Source: a virus. Taken from it: a DNA stretch of 43,201 bases. The notes under the pieces were generated by a model. The model saw nothing but the letters and a program-made list of their open reading frames with translations. It was not told the origin of the DNA and ran no database searches. Below are positions 21,823-29,348 of this stretch, piece by piece. Each line of letters starts with the position of its first letter. Position 1 is the stretch's first letter. The position numbers and the translations under genes were made by a program. The stretch lies in the IMG/VR virus record IMGVR_UViG_3300045950_000321, positions 1-43,201 of that record, one strand, 5' to 3'.

Positions 21823-23280
21823 GTGGTCGTTTCGCTGAAAGCCTTCCGACGCCGGGTCGGGGCGTTCATCGGGGGCTTCGAGGCAGGACTGGCGAACCGA
21901 CGTCTCAAAGGTTTCCAGCCGAGCCGGGCGCATCTCAACACGCTGATTGCCGCGGCCGGACCCGACATTACCGCGCGGGCCCGCTGGCTCGTGCGCAACA
22001 ACGGCTATGCCGCTAATGCGATCGAGAGCTGGGCCGGCAACGTCGTGGGTGCAGGCATCAAGCCGTCCTCGATGATCTCGGATTCCGACCTCAAGGCGCA
22101 GGTCCAGAAGCTCTGGCTCCACTGGACGGACGAAGCCGACGCCGAGGCGTTCACGGACTTCTATGGCCTGCAGCGTCGCGCGGCACGTGAGGTGTTCATC
22201 GCAGGCGAAGTGTTCTTTCGGTTCCGGCCGCGCCGGCCGCAGGACGGGCTCACGATGCCGCTGCAGCTGCAGATGCTCCCCTCCGAGATGCTGCCGATCA
22301 ATCGCAACGAGGTTGCGCAGAACGGCAACGTGATCCGGCAGGGCATCGAGTTCGACGCAATCGGCCGACGCGTGGCCTACCACTTTCTGCGCCGGCACCC
22401 GGGCGACTTGACCGACCCCCGGCTCGCGGGCGAGACGGTGCGTATTCCGGCCTCCGAGATCGTGCACATCGTCGACCCGGTCGATGCCGGGCAAATGCGG
22501 GGCATTTCGCGCTTCGCCGCCGGGATCGTGAAGCTGTTCCTCCTCGACCAGTACGACGACGCCGAGCTCGACCGCAAGAAGGTCGCGGCAATGCACGCGC
22601 TTTTCATCACGACGCCGGCGCCGACCGAGCCACTCGACGCCGCGGAAGGACGCGACGAGAATGACGAGCGTACCATCGACCTGCAGCCGGGCCAGATCAC
22701 CATGCTGGAACCGGGCGAGGAAGTTCAAACCTCCTCACCCGCGGAATCGGGTCAGACCTACGAACCATTTCAGTACCGCACGCTGCTGCAAGTGTCGGCG
22801 GCGCTCGGCGTGCCCTATGCGTATCTCTCGAATGACATGCTCAAGGCGAACTATTCGAACTCGCGCCTTGCGCTCCTTGAATTCCGCCGCCGCATCGAAG
22901 CCTACCAGCATGCCGTGATCGTCTGGCAGCTCTGCCGCCGGGTGTGGGCGCGCTGGATGGACACCGCGGTGCTTGCGGGGGCGATCGACCTTCCAGACTA
23001 TAACCAGCGCCGGCGCGAGTATCTTGCCTGCGGTTGGTTGCCGCCGAAGTGGGATTGGGTCGATCCCTTGAAGGATGCGCGCGCCGAGATCGAGCAGATC
23101 GAGGCGGGCCTCAAGAGCCGCACGCAGGCACTCGCCGAGCGCGGCTATGACGCCGAGCAGGTGGATGCCGAGATCTCGGCCGACCGGGCGCGCGAGAAGT
23201 CGCTGGGTTTGAGCTTTGCGACCTCCGTCAACCTGCCGGCGGTAAACTTGTCTACGGCCTCCGACGCGGTGACGAACTGA
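21823..23280 (+). CDS. Portal protein, lambda gpB family (485 aa)
   Basis: Dodecameric ring at the unique capsid vertex through which DNA passes. Family motifs are ARARWLVRNNGYAANAIESW and AGNVVGAGIKPS in the N-terminal third, AGEVFFRFRPR, the EIVHIVDPVDAGQMRG region, and PYAYLSNDMLKANYSNSRLA near 320-340. Length is close to lambda gpB before processing. The start is a GTG at 21823, 4 bases after gpW. The 3' end overlaps the convergent toxin gene by 29 bases. Confidence 0.95.
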   Translation: MVVSLKAFRRRVGAFIGGFEAGLANRRLKGFQPSRAHLNTLIAAAGPDITARARWLVRNNGYAANAIESWAGNVVGAGIKPSSMISDSDLKAQVQKLWLHWTDEADAEAFTDFYGLQRRAAREVFIAGEVFFRFRPRRPQDGLTMPLQLQMLPSEMLPINRNEVAQNGNVIRQGIEFDAIGRRVAYHFLRRHPGDLTDPRLAGETVRIPASEIVHIVDPVDAGQMRGISRFAAGIVKLFLLDQYDDAELDRKKVAAMHALFITTPAPTEPLDAAEGRDENDERTIDLQPGQITMLEPGEEVQTSSPAESGQTYEPFQYRTLLQVSAALGVPYAYLSNDMLKANYSNSRLALLEFRRRIEAYQHAVIVWQLCRRVWARWMDTAVLAGAIDLPDYNQRRREYLACGWLPPKWDWVDPLKDARAEIEQIEAGLKSRTQALAERGYDAEQVDAEISADRAREKSLGLSFATSVNLPAVNLSTASDAVTN

Positions 23281-23677
23281 ATGGATCGAGCACCGATACG
23301 CCCGTCGGTTCGAAATCCGATACGTTGCGTGTTACCACCGTGAGGCCGTGTTCGAGCGCGATGGCCGCGATTTGAAGGTCGGCGCCATGATGGCCGAGCG
23401 CTGCGCTCAGTTGTCCCCAGCGCCGCGCGGAAGCAAGATCGAAAGGCAGAACGCGGTCGCCATAAACGGTCAGGACCTGGTCCAGCCAGCGGGCAAGCAT
23501 CGCGGCAAAATTTGGGTCCTTGCCGCGCTGCAAGGCGATCCCGCGCTCGATCTCGCCGATGCCGATGACGCTGAGGAACAGGTCGCTGCTCCGTTGGCGA
23601 CTGATCCAATTTTCCACGTTGGCATCACGCCGCCGCTTGGCCAGCGCCGAGAGAACGTCGGTGTCGATCAGGTACAT
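23252..23677 (-). CDS. PIN-domain toxin, VapC/FitB-like (141 aa)
   Basis: Predicted Mg-dependent ribonuclease toxin. PIN acidic residues are D5 and D7 in YLIDTDVLSAL, E43 in IGIGEIERG, D100 in HHGADLQIAAIA and the final D in VSDFEPTGV. Partner gene upstream encodes a Phd-type antitoxin; the toxin ATG overlaps the antitoxin stop by one base (TGATG), so they are coupled. The pair lies leftward inside the rightward head operon. By family knowledge, free toxin cuts RNA and arrests growth, stabilising the prophage or blocking other phages. The C-terminal 8 residues are variable. Confidence 0.92.
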   Translation of the reverse strand: MYLIDTDVLSALAKRRRDANVENWISRQRSSDLFLSVIGIGEIERGIALQRGKDPNFAAMLARWLDQVLTVYGDRVLPFDLASARRWGQLSAALGHHGADLQIAAIALEHGLTVVTRNVSDFEPTGVSVLDPFSSSPRRRP

Positions 23678-23934
23678 CAGAATTCGACGGCGCGCGGCAT
23701 CGCCTTGAGACGATCAAACTCAACGTCGCCTTGAGGTATCGCGAGCAACAGCTCGGCAAAGCTTGGGGCCTTCAGCTGCTCCAGCTTGCGCAAACGCTCG
23801 TATTCGTCGGCGGCAACGACGACGACGGCCGGTTTGCCGTGCTTGGTCACGGTCTGCGGCTTGCGGCGGGCGGCCTCGACCACCTCACTGAACCGGTTCT
23901 TGGCGTCCTGCACCGACCACGTGCGGTGAGCCAT
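23677..23934 (-). CDS. Antitoxin, Phd/YefM family (85 aa)
   Basis: Antitoxin that should neutralise the adjacent PIN toxin and repress the operon. N-terminal DNA-binding part: TWSVQDAKNRFSEVVEAARR, then PQTVTKHGKPAVVVVAADEYERL, the classic Phd/YefM pattern. The C-terminal 25 residues (LLLAIPQGDVEFDRLKAMPR) would bind the toxin. The ATG at 23934 has AGGAGA about 8 bases upstream; a longer frame to 24219 is shadow. A palindrome lies 14 bases upstream of the start. Confidence 0.92.
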   Translation of the reverse strand: MAHRTWSVQDAKNRFSEVVEAARRKPQTVTKHGKPAVVVVAADEYERLRKLEQLKAPSFAELLLAIPQGDVEFDRLKAMPRAVEF

Positions 23935-23947
23935 CCCATCTCTCCTA

Positions 23948-23962
23948 GCTAGATCTTCTAGC
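23948..23962. promoter_or_regulatory. Palindromic operator of the toxin-antitoxin pair
   Basis: GCTAGA-TCT-TCTAGC is a perfect palindrome with a 3-base centre, just before the antitoxin start and beside an AT-rich leftward -10-like TATTCT (near 23965-23970). Phd-type antitoxins bind short dyads at this position, so it is the likely autoregulatory site. Confidence 0.65.
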
Positions 23963-24019
23963 CAGAATATCGGACCGCCTACTCGATTCGTCAAGGGCCC
24001 CGCGAAGGGTAACGTACGC

Positions 24020-25306
24020 ATGCTCAACCTGCCACACGTGGCATCTCGCGTGTTTGGGACGCCGCTCATGATCGCGCGCCCCAAGCTCGAGGCGATCCTC
24101 GGCGTCTTGGCGCCACGCCTTAGCGGTGAGACGATCGAACCGATCGACCAGACGTCCGATCCGGCGCCCCTCACCTCGATCACGGTCGAGCGCATTGCAG
24201 TCGTTTCCGTAATCGGCACGCTGGTGACCCGCTCCGGCTATCTCGATGCCGCGAGCGGGCTCATGTCTTATGGCGACATTGGTGACGCCATTGCCGGCGC
24301 GATGTCGGACCCAACCGTCCGCGGTGTGATCCTCGACGTGGACTCCTCGGGCGGGGAGGTTGGCGGCCTGTTCGATCTTGCCGACCGGATCAGCGCGATC
24401 AGGACGGCCGGCGGTAAGCCGCTGTGGGCGGTTGCGAACGAAAGCGCGCTGTCGGCAGCCTATGCCATCGCGAGTACGGCCGATCGGGTCTACGTCACCC
24501 GCACCGGCGAGGTCGGTTCGATTGGCGTGGTTGCCGTGCATGTCGATGAAAGCCAGGCTGACGTCAAAGCGGGTCTCGCCTGGACCTTCATTTTCGCGGG
24601 CGACCGCAAGGTTGACGCGAATGCACATGAGCCGCTCTCGGAGCGTGCCCGGTCAACGATTCAGGCGGACGTTGATCGCCTCTACTCCGAATTTTGCCGT
24701 CTGGTTGCCGCCAATCGCGGCCTGACGACCGAGGCGGTGCGGGGCACCAACGCCGCGATCTATCGCGGAGAGCTCGCGATCCGCGCAGATCTCGCCGATC
24801 GTCTCGGTACGCTCGACCTCGCCATCGCCGAAATGGCCGCTGAGCTCGATCGGAGCGCATCAACGCGCGCTTTTATTAACCCGACACTCAAGAGGAGCCT
24901 GTCCATGGCGACGAACGAAACCGAACAGATCCAAGATCAGCCGAGCGAACCGCAGCAGGCGGCCGACGCTCCGCCGGCCGTAACACAGGCTGCGCCGGAT
25001 CCCGCGCGGCCGGCAGCGCCTGCATCAACCACGCCCGAAGCGAGCGCGGCCGAGCGATTGCGCGCGGAGTTCGCCGAGATTGCCGCGATTGCGGCACAAG
25101 CAGCTCGCCTTGATGTTGCGGTCGACGCCGCCGACGCGCTGAAAAAGGGCATTACGCCCGATGCGTTGCGTCGCTCGGTGCTCGACACGCTCACTGCGCG
25201 TGCCGAGGCAACGAGCGTCATTGCCGCAGCACCGTCCACTCCCGCTGCGGGCGACAGCCCGATCGTGCGGCGTGCACGTGAGCGGGCCGCGGCGGCTCGT
25301 GCCTGA
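24020..25306 (+). CDS. S49 head maturation protease fused to scaffold (lambda gpC-like) (428 aa)
   Basis: Serine protease that processes capsid components; the C-terminal part is the scaffold. Protease: VISVIGTL-like strand (VVSVIGTLVTR), RGVILDVDSSGGEVGG, catalytic S145 in ALSAAYAIA and Lys197 in AGDRKVDANAH, the Ser-Lys pair of SppA-like S49 enzymes. From about residue 296 the sequence becomes Gln/Pro/Ala-rich and then helical (AERLRAEFAEIAAIAAQAAR), as in scaffolds. An internal start at 24905 could yield the scaffold alone. The gene resumes the head operon after the toxin-antitoxin pair. Confidence 0.93.
   Translation: MLNLPHVASRVFGTPLMIARPKLEAILGVLAPRLSGETIEPIDQTSDPAPLTSITVERIAVVSVIGTLVTRSGYLDAASGLMSYGDIGDAIAGAMSDPTVRGVILDVDSSGGEVGGLFDLADRISAIRTAGGKPLWAVANESALSAAYAIASTADRVYVTRTGEVGSIGVVAVHVDESQADVKAGLAWTFIFAGDRKVDANAHEPLSERARSTIQADVDRLYSEFCRLVAANRGLTTEAVRGTNAAIYRGELAIRADLADRLGTLDLAIAEMAAELDRSASTRAFINPTLKRSLSMATNETEQIQDQPSEPQQAADAPPAVTQAAPDPARPAAPASTTPEASAAERLRAEFAEIAAIAAQAARLDVAVDAADALKKGITPDALRRSVLDTLTARAEATSVIAAAPSTPAAGDSPIVRRARERAAAARA
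24905..25306 (+). CDS. Nested scaffold protein from internal start (Nu3-like, 133 aa)
   Basis: An in-frame ATG at 24905 is preceded by AGAGGAGCC (24891-24899) at ideal spacing, inside the protease gene. The product would start MATNETEQIQDQ and consist only of the disordered and helical scaffold part. In lambda, gene Nu3 is nested in gene C in just this way. The ribosome binding site inside coding sequence is the direct evidence; production is inferred. Confidence 0.7.
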   Translation: MATNETEQIQDQPSEPQQAADAPPAVTQAAPDPARPAAPASTTPEASAAERLRAEFAEIAAIAAQAARLDVAVDAADALKKGITPDALRRSVLDTLTARAEATSVIAAAPSTPAAGDSPIVRRARERAAAARA

Positions 25307-25326
25307 ACACGTAAGGAGCACAACAC

Positions 25327-25716
25327 ATGCCCACATTGACGATGGCGCCGACGCTCGGCGACCTGCTCAAGTACGAGCTCAACGGCAACTACACACGGGA
25401 GACCGTGACGCTCAAAGCCGGCACGAACTACGCGCTCGGCGCCGTGCTCGGCAGGATCACGGCCTCCGGCAAGTACCGGCTTTCTCCTGCGGCACAGGTC
25501 GTGGGCGACGAAGGCGCCGAAACCGCAGTCGCGGTTCTGATCGAGGCGGTCGACGCCACCGCCGCTGACAAGCCGGGCCTCGTCATCGCGCGAGGTCCCG
25601 CGATCGTGTCCAAGGCCGCGCTCGTGTTCGATCCATCCGTCGACCAGGGGGCCGAGAAGGACGCGAAGCACACGCAGCTCGCCACGGCCGGCATCGTGCC
25701 GCGCGACACCGCCTGA
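25327..25716 (+). CDS. Head decoration protein, lambda gpD-like (129 aa)
   Basis: Capsid-stabilising protein that binds as trimers on the expanded head. The flow LTMAPTLGDLLKYELNGNYT, RETVTLKAGTNYALGAVLGR, then AVAVLIEAVDATAADKPGLV and ARGPAIVSKAALVFDPSVD, is typical of the gpD family, in which Leu/Ala-rich beta segments alternate. Length is near lambda gpD (110 aa) with a slightly longer tail. GTAAGGAGCA gives a good ribosome binding site. Position between scaffold and major capsid protein matches lambda. Confidence 0.9.
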   Translation: MPTLTMAPTLGDLLKYELNGNYTRETVTLKAGTNYALGAVLGRITASGKYRLSPAAQVVGDEGAETAVAVLIEAVDATAADKPGLVIARGPAIVSKAALVFDPSVDQGAEKDAKHTQLATAGIVPRDTA

Positions 25717-25740
25717 TCTCTTCCCCCAACCTCCCTGCCT

Positions 25741-25775
25741 GACCGGGCCTCGATGGAATCCATCGGGGCCCGGTC
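25741..25775 (+). terminator. Strong hairpin before the major capsid gene
   Basis: Arms GACCGGGCCTCGATGG (25741-25756) and CCATCGGGGCCCGGTC (25760-25775) pair over 16 positions with one G-U pair and a 3-base loop. It is followed by CCTTT. It lies between decoration and capsid genes, both highly expressed. Partial termination or 5' end protection of the capsid mRNA is likely. Confidence 0.7.
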
Positions 25776-25798
25776 CCTTTCTGAGGAGACCCGACTCT

Positions 25799-26821
25799 AT
25801 GGCCCCGATGATCAATCCCTTCGACGCGGGCGGCTACACGCTCGCCGAGATGACGCAAGCCATCAACATCCTGCCCAACATCTACACCCGTCTCGGCCAG
25901 CTCGGCCTGTTCCGCTTCGAGGGCATCACTCAGCGCAGCGTCATCATCGAGCAAGCCGAAGGCGTGCTGAACCTCTTGCCGACGGTGCCGCTCGGCGGGC
26001 CGGCCACCGTGGCTAACCGCGACAGTCGCTCCATGCGCTCGTTCACGGTGCCGTGGATTCCCCACGACGACGTGATCACGCCTCAGGACATCCAGGGCGT
26101 GCGCGGCTTTGGCGTCGCGGATGCCGCCGACCCGCTCGCGACCGTCATGGAGCGCAAGCTCACCCGCATGCGGGCAAAGCACGCCCAGACCCGTGAGTAC
26201 ATGGAGGTCAATGCGCTGCGCGGCGTAGTCAAGGATGGGGCCGGCATTCAACTCTACGATTACTTCGCCGAGTTCGGCCTCGCCCAGCAGTCGGTCGACT
26301 TCGTGCTCGGGACGGCCGGCACGAATGTGCAGGCCAAGTGCCGCGAGGTGCTGCGCGACATCGAGACCGAACTCAAGGGCGAGACCATGACCGGGGTACT
26401 GGCCCTGGTCAGCCCCGGCTTCTTCGACAAGCTGATCGGCCACGCCAAGGTCGAGGAAGCCTACAAGTACTTCTCCTCGACCGGCGCGCAGCCGCTGCGC
26501 GAGGACACGCGACGGCGCTTCCCCTTCGCCGGCATCGTGTTCGAGGAATACAACGCCACGGTCACACTCTCGACCGGCGCGACCGAGACGCTGATCCCGG
26601 CGAACGAAGGCATCGCCTTCCCGCTCGGCACGATGGACACGTTCGTAACCTACGGGGCGCCTGCGAACCTGATCGAGACCGTGAATACGGTGGGTCTGCC
26701 GATCTATGCGCGGCAGATCGCCCGGCCCGATGGCAGCGCCATCGACGTAAAGACCGAGGCCTCGCCGCTGCCCGTGAACAAGCGGCCGCGACTTGCGGTC
26801 AAGATCATCACCAGCAATTAA
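25799..26821 (+). CDS. Major capsid protein, lambda gpE family (340 aa)
   Basis: Main shell protein with the HK97 fold. Motifs of the Phage_cap_E family are INPFDAGGYTLAEMTQAINI at the N-terminus, GQLGLFRFEGITQRSVIIEQ, the conserved PTVPLGGPA, then TRMRAKHAQTREYMEVNALR, and the C-terminal TYGAPANLIETVNTVGLPIY. Length equals lambda gpE (341 aa). The ribosome binding site TGAGGAG lies 11-17 bases upstream, after a strong hairpin. Identification is secure. Confidence 0.96.
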   Translation: MAPMINPFDAGGYTLAEMTQAINILPNIYTRLGQLGLFRFEGITQRSVIIEQAEGVLNLLPTVPLGGPATVANRDSRSMRSFTVPWIPHDDVITPQDIQGVRGFGVADAADPLATVMERKLTRMRAKHAQTREYMEVNALRGVVKDGAGIQLYDYFAEFGLAQQSVDFVLGTAGTNVQAKCREVLRDIETELKGETMTGVLALVSPGFFDKLIGHAKVEEAYKYFSSTGAQPLREDTRRRFPFAGIVFEEYNATVTLSTGATETLIPANEGIAFPLGTMDTFVTYGAPANLIETVNTVGLPIYARQIARPDGSAIDVKTEASPLPVNKRPRLAVKIITSN

Positions 26822-26847
26822 CCCTCCGAAGCCTTGGCGTAGGAGGG
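26822..26847 (+). promoter_or_regulatory. Hairpin covering the ribosome binding site after the capsid gene
   Basis: CCCTCC (26822-26827) pairs with GGAGGG (26842-26847), and GCC (26831-26833) with GGC (26836-26838) inside the loop. The right arm is the ribosome binding site of the next gene (ATG at 26854). The hairpin starts at once after the capsid stop. It could lower translation of the joiner relative to capsid, or be opened by ribosomes finishing the capsid gene. Confidence 0.55.
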
Positions 26848-26853
26848 CTGACG

Positions 26854-27189
26854 ATGGACGCCTTCGCCGCCGCAACCGATGCGCTGTTCGCCGATCCGAA
26901 CATCGCCCGCGACGCCATCTGGCGCGTGGGCGGTCTTGGCCCGGGATTCTTCGTCCGCGTCGTCACGCGCCGGCCGGACGACGTTGTCGGTTTTGGCGAC
27001 AGCCGGGCCATCCTCTCGATACTGCTGATCGACGTGCGCCGCTCCGACGTAACGGCGCCGGCAAGTGGCGACACGGTCGAGATCCCCGGGCCAGGCCCAG
27101 GGACCAGCGAGACCTTCCAGATCATCGCAACGCCCACCCTCGACAGCCTGCGGCTCGTGTGGACATGCGAGGCGGCGGCGCCGCCATGA
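26854..27189 (+). CDS. Head-tail joining protein, FII-like (111 aa)
   Basis: Small connector protein expected between portal/head completion ring and tail. The sequence ends in a beta-rich region typical of lambda gpFII: GDTVEIPGPGPGTSETFQII, then TLDSLRLVWTCEA. N-terminal helix: FAAATDALFADPNIARDAIW. Length is near lambda FII (117 aa), and the position between capsid and tail completion genes is the same. AGGAGGG provides the ribosome binding site. Confidence 0.75.
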   Translation: MDAFAAATDALFADPNIARDAIWRVGGLGPGFFVRVVTRRPDDVVGFGDSRAILSILLIDVRRSDVTAPASGDTVEIPGPGPGTSETFQIIATPTLDSLRLVWTCEAAAPP

Positions 27190-27192
27190 ACC

Positions 27193-27849
27193 ATGCGCTT
27201 CACGCTGAAGACCGATGACCTCTTCAAGGGTCTAAGCGACATTGAAGGCGATGCGGCGCGTTCCGTCACCCGCGCGATGCGCGAGGTGACGGACGACCTC
27301 AAGGCTGATCTGCGTGCCGATGTCGTCGATTCTGGTCTCGGGCAGCGCCTCGCCAATACCTGGCGCGGCAAGACCTATCCCGAGGGCGGCGCCAGCCTGG
27401 AAGCGGTGTCCTTCGTCTGGTCGAAAGCGCCGAACATCGTCGATGCCTTCGACCGCGGCGTGACGATCCGGTCGCACCGCGGCTTCTGGCTCGCCATTCC
27501 AACGCCGGCTGCTGGCGGCAAGGGTATCAGCGCCACCGGCACCATGCAGCGCATCACACCGGGCGGCTGGGAGCGGCGCACCGGCATGCGGCTGCGCTTC
27601 GTATACCGGCGCGGCCAGCCTTCGCTGCTCGTCGCCGACAACGCGCGGCTGAGCAGAAAGGGGCTCGCCAGGCCGAACATCGGCCGCACCCGAACAGGCG
27701 CTCAGTTCACCCGGCTGAGGGGGCGCTCGACCGTCGTGGTCTTCGTCCTGGTCCCGCAGGTCACATTGCGCAAGCGGCTCGATATCGCCTCGATTGCACA
27801 ACGCTGGGCCGATCGCGTGCCAGGCGCGATTGCGAGTCATTGGAGATGA
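27193..27849 (+). CDS. DUF6441 family tail completion protein, gpZ-like position (218 aa)
   Basis: Belongs to a phage family seen between head joiner and tail terminator. Features: N-terminal helix DIEGDAARSVTRAMREVTDD, then LGQRLANTWRGKTYPEGG, VWSKAPNIVDAFDRGVTIRS, and a C-terminal segment STVVVFVLVPQVTLRKRLDI that is conserved in DUF6441. It stands where lambda has gpZ, so a role in tail completion is inferred. The stop overlaps the ATG of a 29-codon membrane ORF (ATGA). Confidence 0.8.
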   Translation: MRFTLKTDDLFKGLSDIEGDAARSVTRAMREVTDDLKADLRADVVDSGLGQRLANTWRGKTYPEGGASLEAVSFVWSKAPNIVDAFDRGVTIRSHRGFWLAIPTPAAGGKGISATGTMQRITPGGWERRTGMRLRFVYRRGQPSLLVADNARLSRKGLARPNIGRTRTGAQFTRLRGRSTVVVFVLVPQVTLRKRLDIASIAQRWADRVPGAIASHWR

Positions 27850-27935
27850 CTGTGAAGCAAAAACGCGCTGCGGTCCTGATGACGCTCTTGGCGTTCGTGT
27901 TCATCATTTCGGTGCTGGTGGCGAGCCTGCGGTGA
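27846..27935 (+). CDS. 29-aa single-transmembrane microprotein
   Basis: An ORF of 29 codons begins with an ATGA overlap on the stop of the DUF6441 gene and ends with a GTGA overlap on the start of the tail terminator gene, so all three reading frames are used in sequence. The product starts MTVKQKRAA and then has an uninterrupted hydrophobic helix of about 20 residues (VLMTLLAFVFIISVLVASL) ending in Arg. The positive-inside start and length suit one membrane span. The hydrophobicity would be unlikely by chance in GC-rich DNA, where shadow frames are Arg/Ala/Gly-rich. No homologue is known to me. Role unknown: a lysis accessory, superinfection factor or translational coupler are possible. Confidence 0.65.
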   Translation: MTVKQKRAAVLMTLLAFVFIISVLVASLR

Positions 27936-28366
27936 CGAGCAAGCGCGAACAGGTCCTTGATGCGGTCAAGGCTCTCGTTGCAGCCGCGCTGCCGGACGCG
28001 GACGTCAAGCGCAACCTCGCCAAGGCGGACCGCATCCCGCCCGGCGGTCTCATCATCGTCCGCGACGGCGACGCGGGCGAGCCAGAAGTCATGCTGTCGC
28101 CGCTCACTTACATCTACACGCACCGGATCCCGATCGAGGTTGCGGCGTGCGAGACCTCGAGCAAGACCCGCGAGCAGGTGCTCGACGAAATGCTCGGCGC
28201 GATCGGCACTGCTATTACTGGCGATCGCACGCTGGGCGGCCTCTGCGATTTCATCGAGACAGAGGCGCCGGCGACCGACGATGTCGAGACCGCGGGCGCC
28301 CGCCCCGGTCGCTGGGCCGACGCCGCGATCGTTGCGGTCTACGCCACGACCGATCCGCTGAACTGA
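27932..28366 (+). CDS. Tail terminator protein, gpU-like (144 aa)
   Basis: Caps the tail tube during assembly. Starts with GTG at 27932, overlapping the microprotein stop. The N-terminal helix SKREQVLDAVKALVAAALPD, the GLIIVRDGDAGEPEVMLSP strand, YIYTHRIPIEVAACE and the end WADAAIVAVYATTDPLN agree with the minor tail protein U fold of siphophages. A longer in-frame start at 27794 lies inside the upstream gene and is unlikely. Position before the tail tube gene supports the call. Confidence 0.8.
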   Translation: MTSKREQVLDAVKALVAAALPDADVKRNLAKADRIPPGGLIIVRDGDAGEPEVMLSPLTYIYTHRIPIEVAACETSSKTREQVLDEMLGAIGTAITGDRTLGGLCDFIETEAPATDDVETAGARPGRWADAAIVAVYATTDPLN

Positions 28367-28390
28367 ACACCAACAATCCAGGAGAGTCCC

Positions 28391-29332
28391 ATGGCACGCG
28401 CGCGCGGCGCCAATGCCGTCATGGCGGCCGCATTCGAGACGACCTACGGCACGCCGCCGGTGGCCGGTTACAAGAAACTCCCCTTCGTCTCCTCGGCGCT
28501 CGGCGACGAGCAGAACCTGATCGCCAGCGATCTCCTTGGGCTTGGCCGGGAGCCGCTCCCGCCGAGCCGGGATGTCGTGAACAACGAGGGCGACGTTGTC
28601 CTCCCGGTCGATCTCCGCAACTTCGGCTATTGGCTGAAGCTCCTGCTCGGCACGCCGACATCGATCGACAACGCCGGCGTCTTCACCCACACGTTCGTCT
28701 CGGGCGCGCTCACGCTGCCGTCGATGTCGATCGAGGTCGGCCTGCCGGAGGTCCCGAGCTATGGCATGAACTTCGGCGTGCGCGCCAACTCGATGCGCAT
28801 CCAGCTGCAGCGATCGGGACTCCTCAACGCCACCATGAGCCTGGTCGCGCAAGGCGAAACGCGGACCACGACGTCGAGCGCTGCTTCGCCCAGCGAGGCG
28901 GTGATCGAGCGCTTTTCGCAGTTCATGGGCGAGATCAAGCGCAACGGCACTGCCCTCGGGCAGATCGTCTCGGCCGAGCTCATGTACTCGAACAATCTCG
29001 ACAAGGTCGAAGTGATCCGGCCTGACGGCCGGATCGAGGACGCGGACCCGGCCATGGTCAGCGTGACCGGCAACGTGGCCGTGCGCTTTGCCGACACCGT
29101 GCTGCTCGACCAGGCGGTGAACGGCACCGCCTGCGAGCTTTCCTTCGGCTGGACGATCGGCGCTGACAAGTCGCTCCTGTTCACCCTGCACGAAGTCTAC
29201 CTGCCGCGCCCGAAACTGCCCATCACCGGACCGGGCGGCGTTCAGGCCACATTTGCGTTCCAGTCGGCCAAGGACCCAGGCCTGCAGAAGACACTGACGG
29301 CCGCCCTCGTCAACGACGTGTCAGCCTACTGA
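28391..29332 (+). CDS. Major tail tube protein, gpV-like (313 aa)
   Basis: Forms the tail tube hexamers. Family features: N-terminal ANAVMAAAFETTYGTPP, which is common to rhizobial phage tail tube proteins, then GRDVVNNEGDV-like region (SRDVVNNEGDVVLPVD), FGYWLKLLLGTPTS, and the C-terminal GGVQATFAFQSAKDPGLQKT. It is longer than lambda gpV (246 aa), as usual for this group. CAGGAGAG is the ribosome binding site. The gene is followed by the tail chaperones as in most siphophages. Confidence 0.9.
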   Translation: MARARGANAVMAAAFETTYGTPPVAGYKKLPFVSSALGDEQNLIASDLLGLGREPLPPSRDVVNNEGDVVLPVDLRNFGYWLKLLLGTPTSIDNAGVFTHTFVSGALTLPSMSIEVGLPEVPSYGMNFGVRANSMRIQLQRSGLLNATMSLVAQGETRTTTSSAASPSEAVIERFSQFMGEIKRNGTALGQIVSAELMYSNNLDKVEVIRPDGRIEDADPAMVSVTGNVAVRFADTVLLDQAVNGTACELSFGWTIGADKSLLFTLHEVYLPRPKLPITGPGGVQATFAFQSAKDPGLQKTLTAALVNDVSAY

Positions 29333-29348
29333 TCTCCCGAGAACCATC

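Noticed and set aside
27761-29191. Leftward open frame of 476 codons opposite tail terminator and tail tube genes
   Set aside because: Runs across several secure rightward genes and has shadow-like His/Arg/Asp/Val composition.
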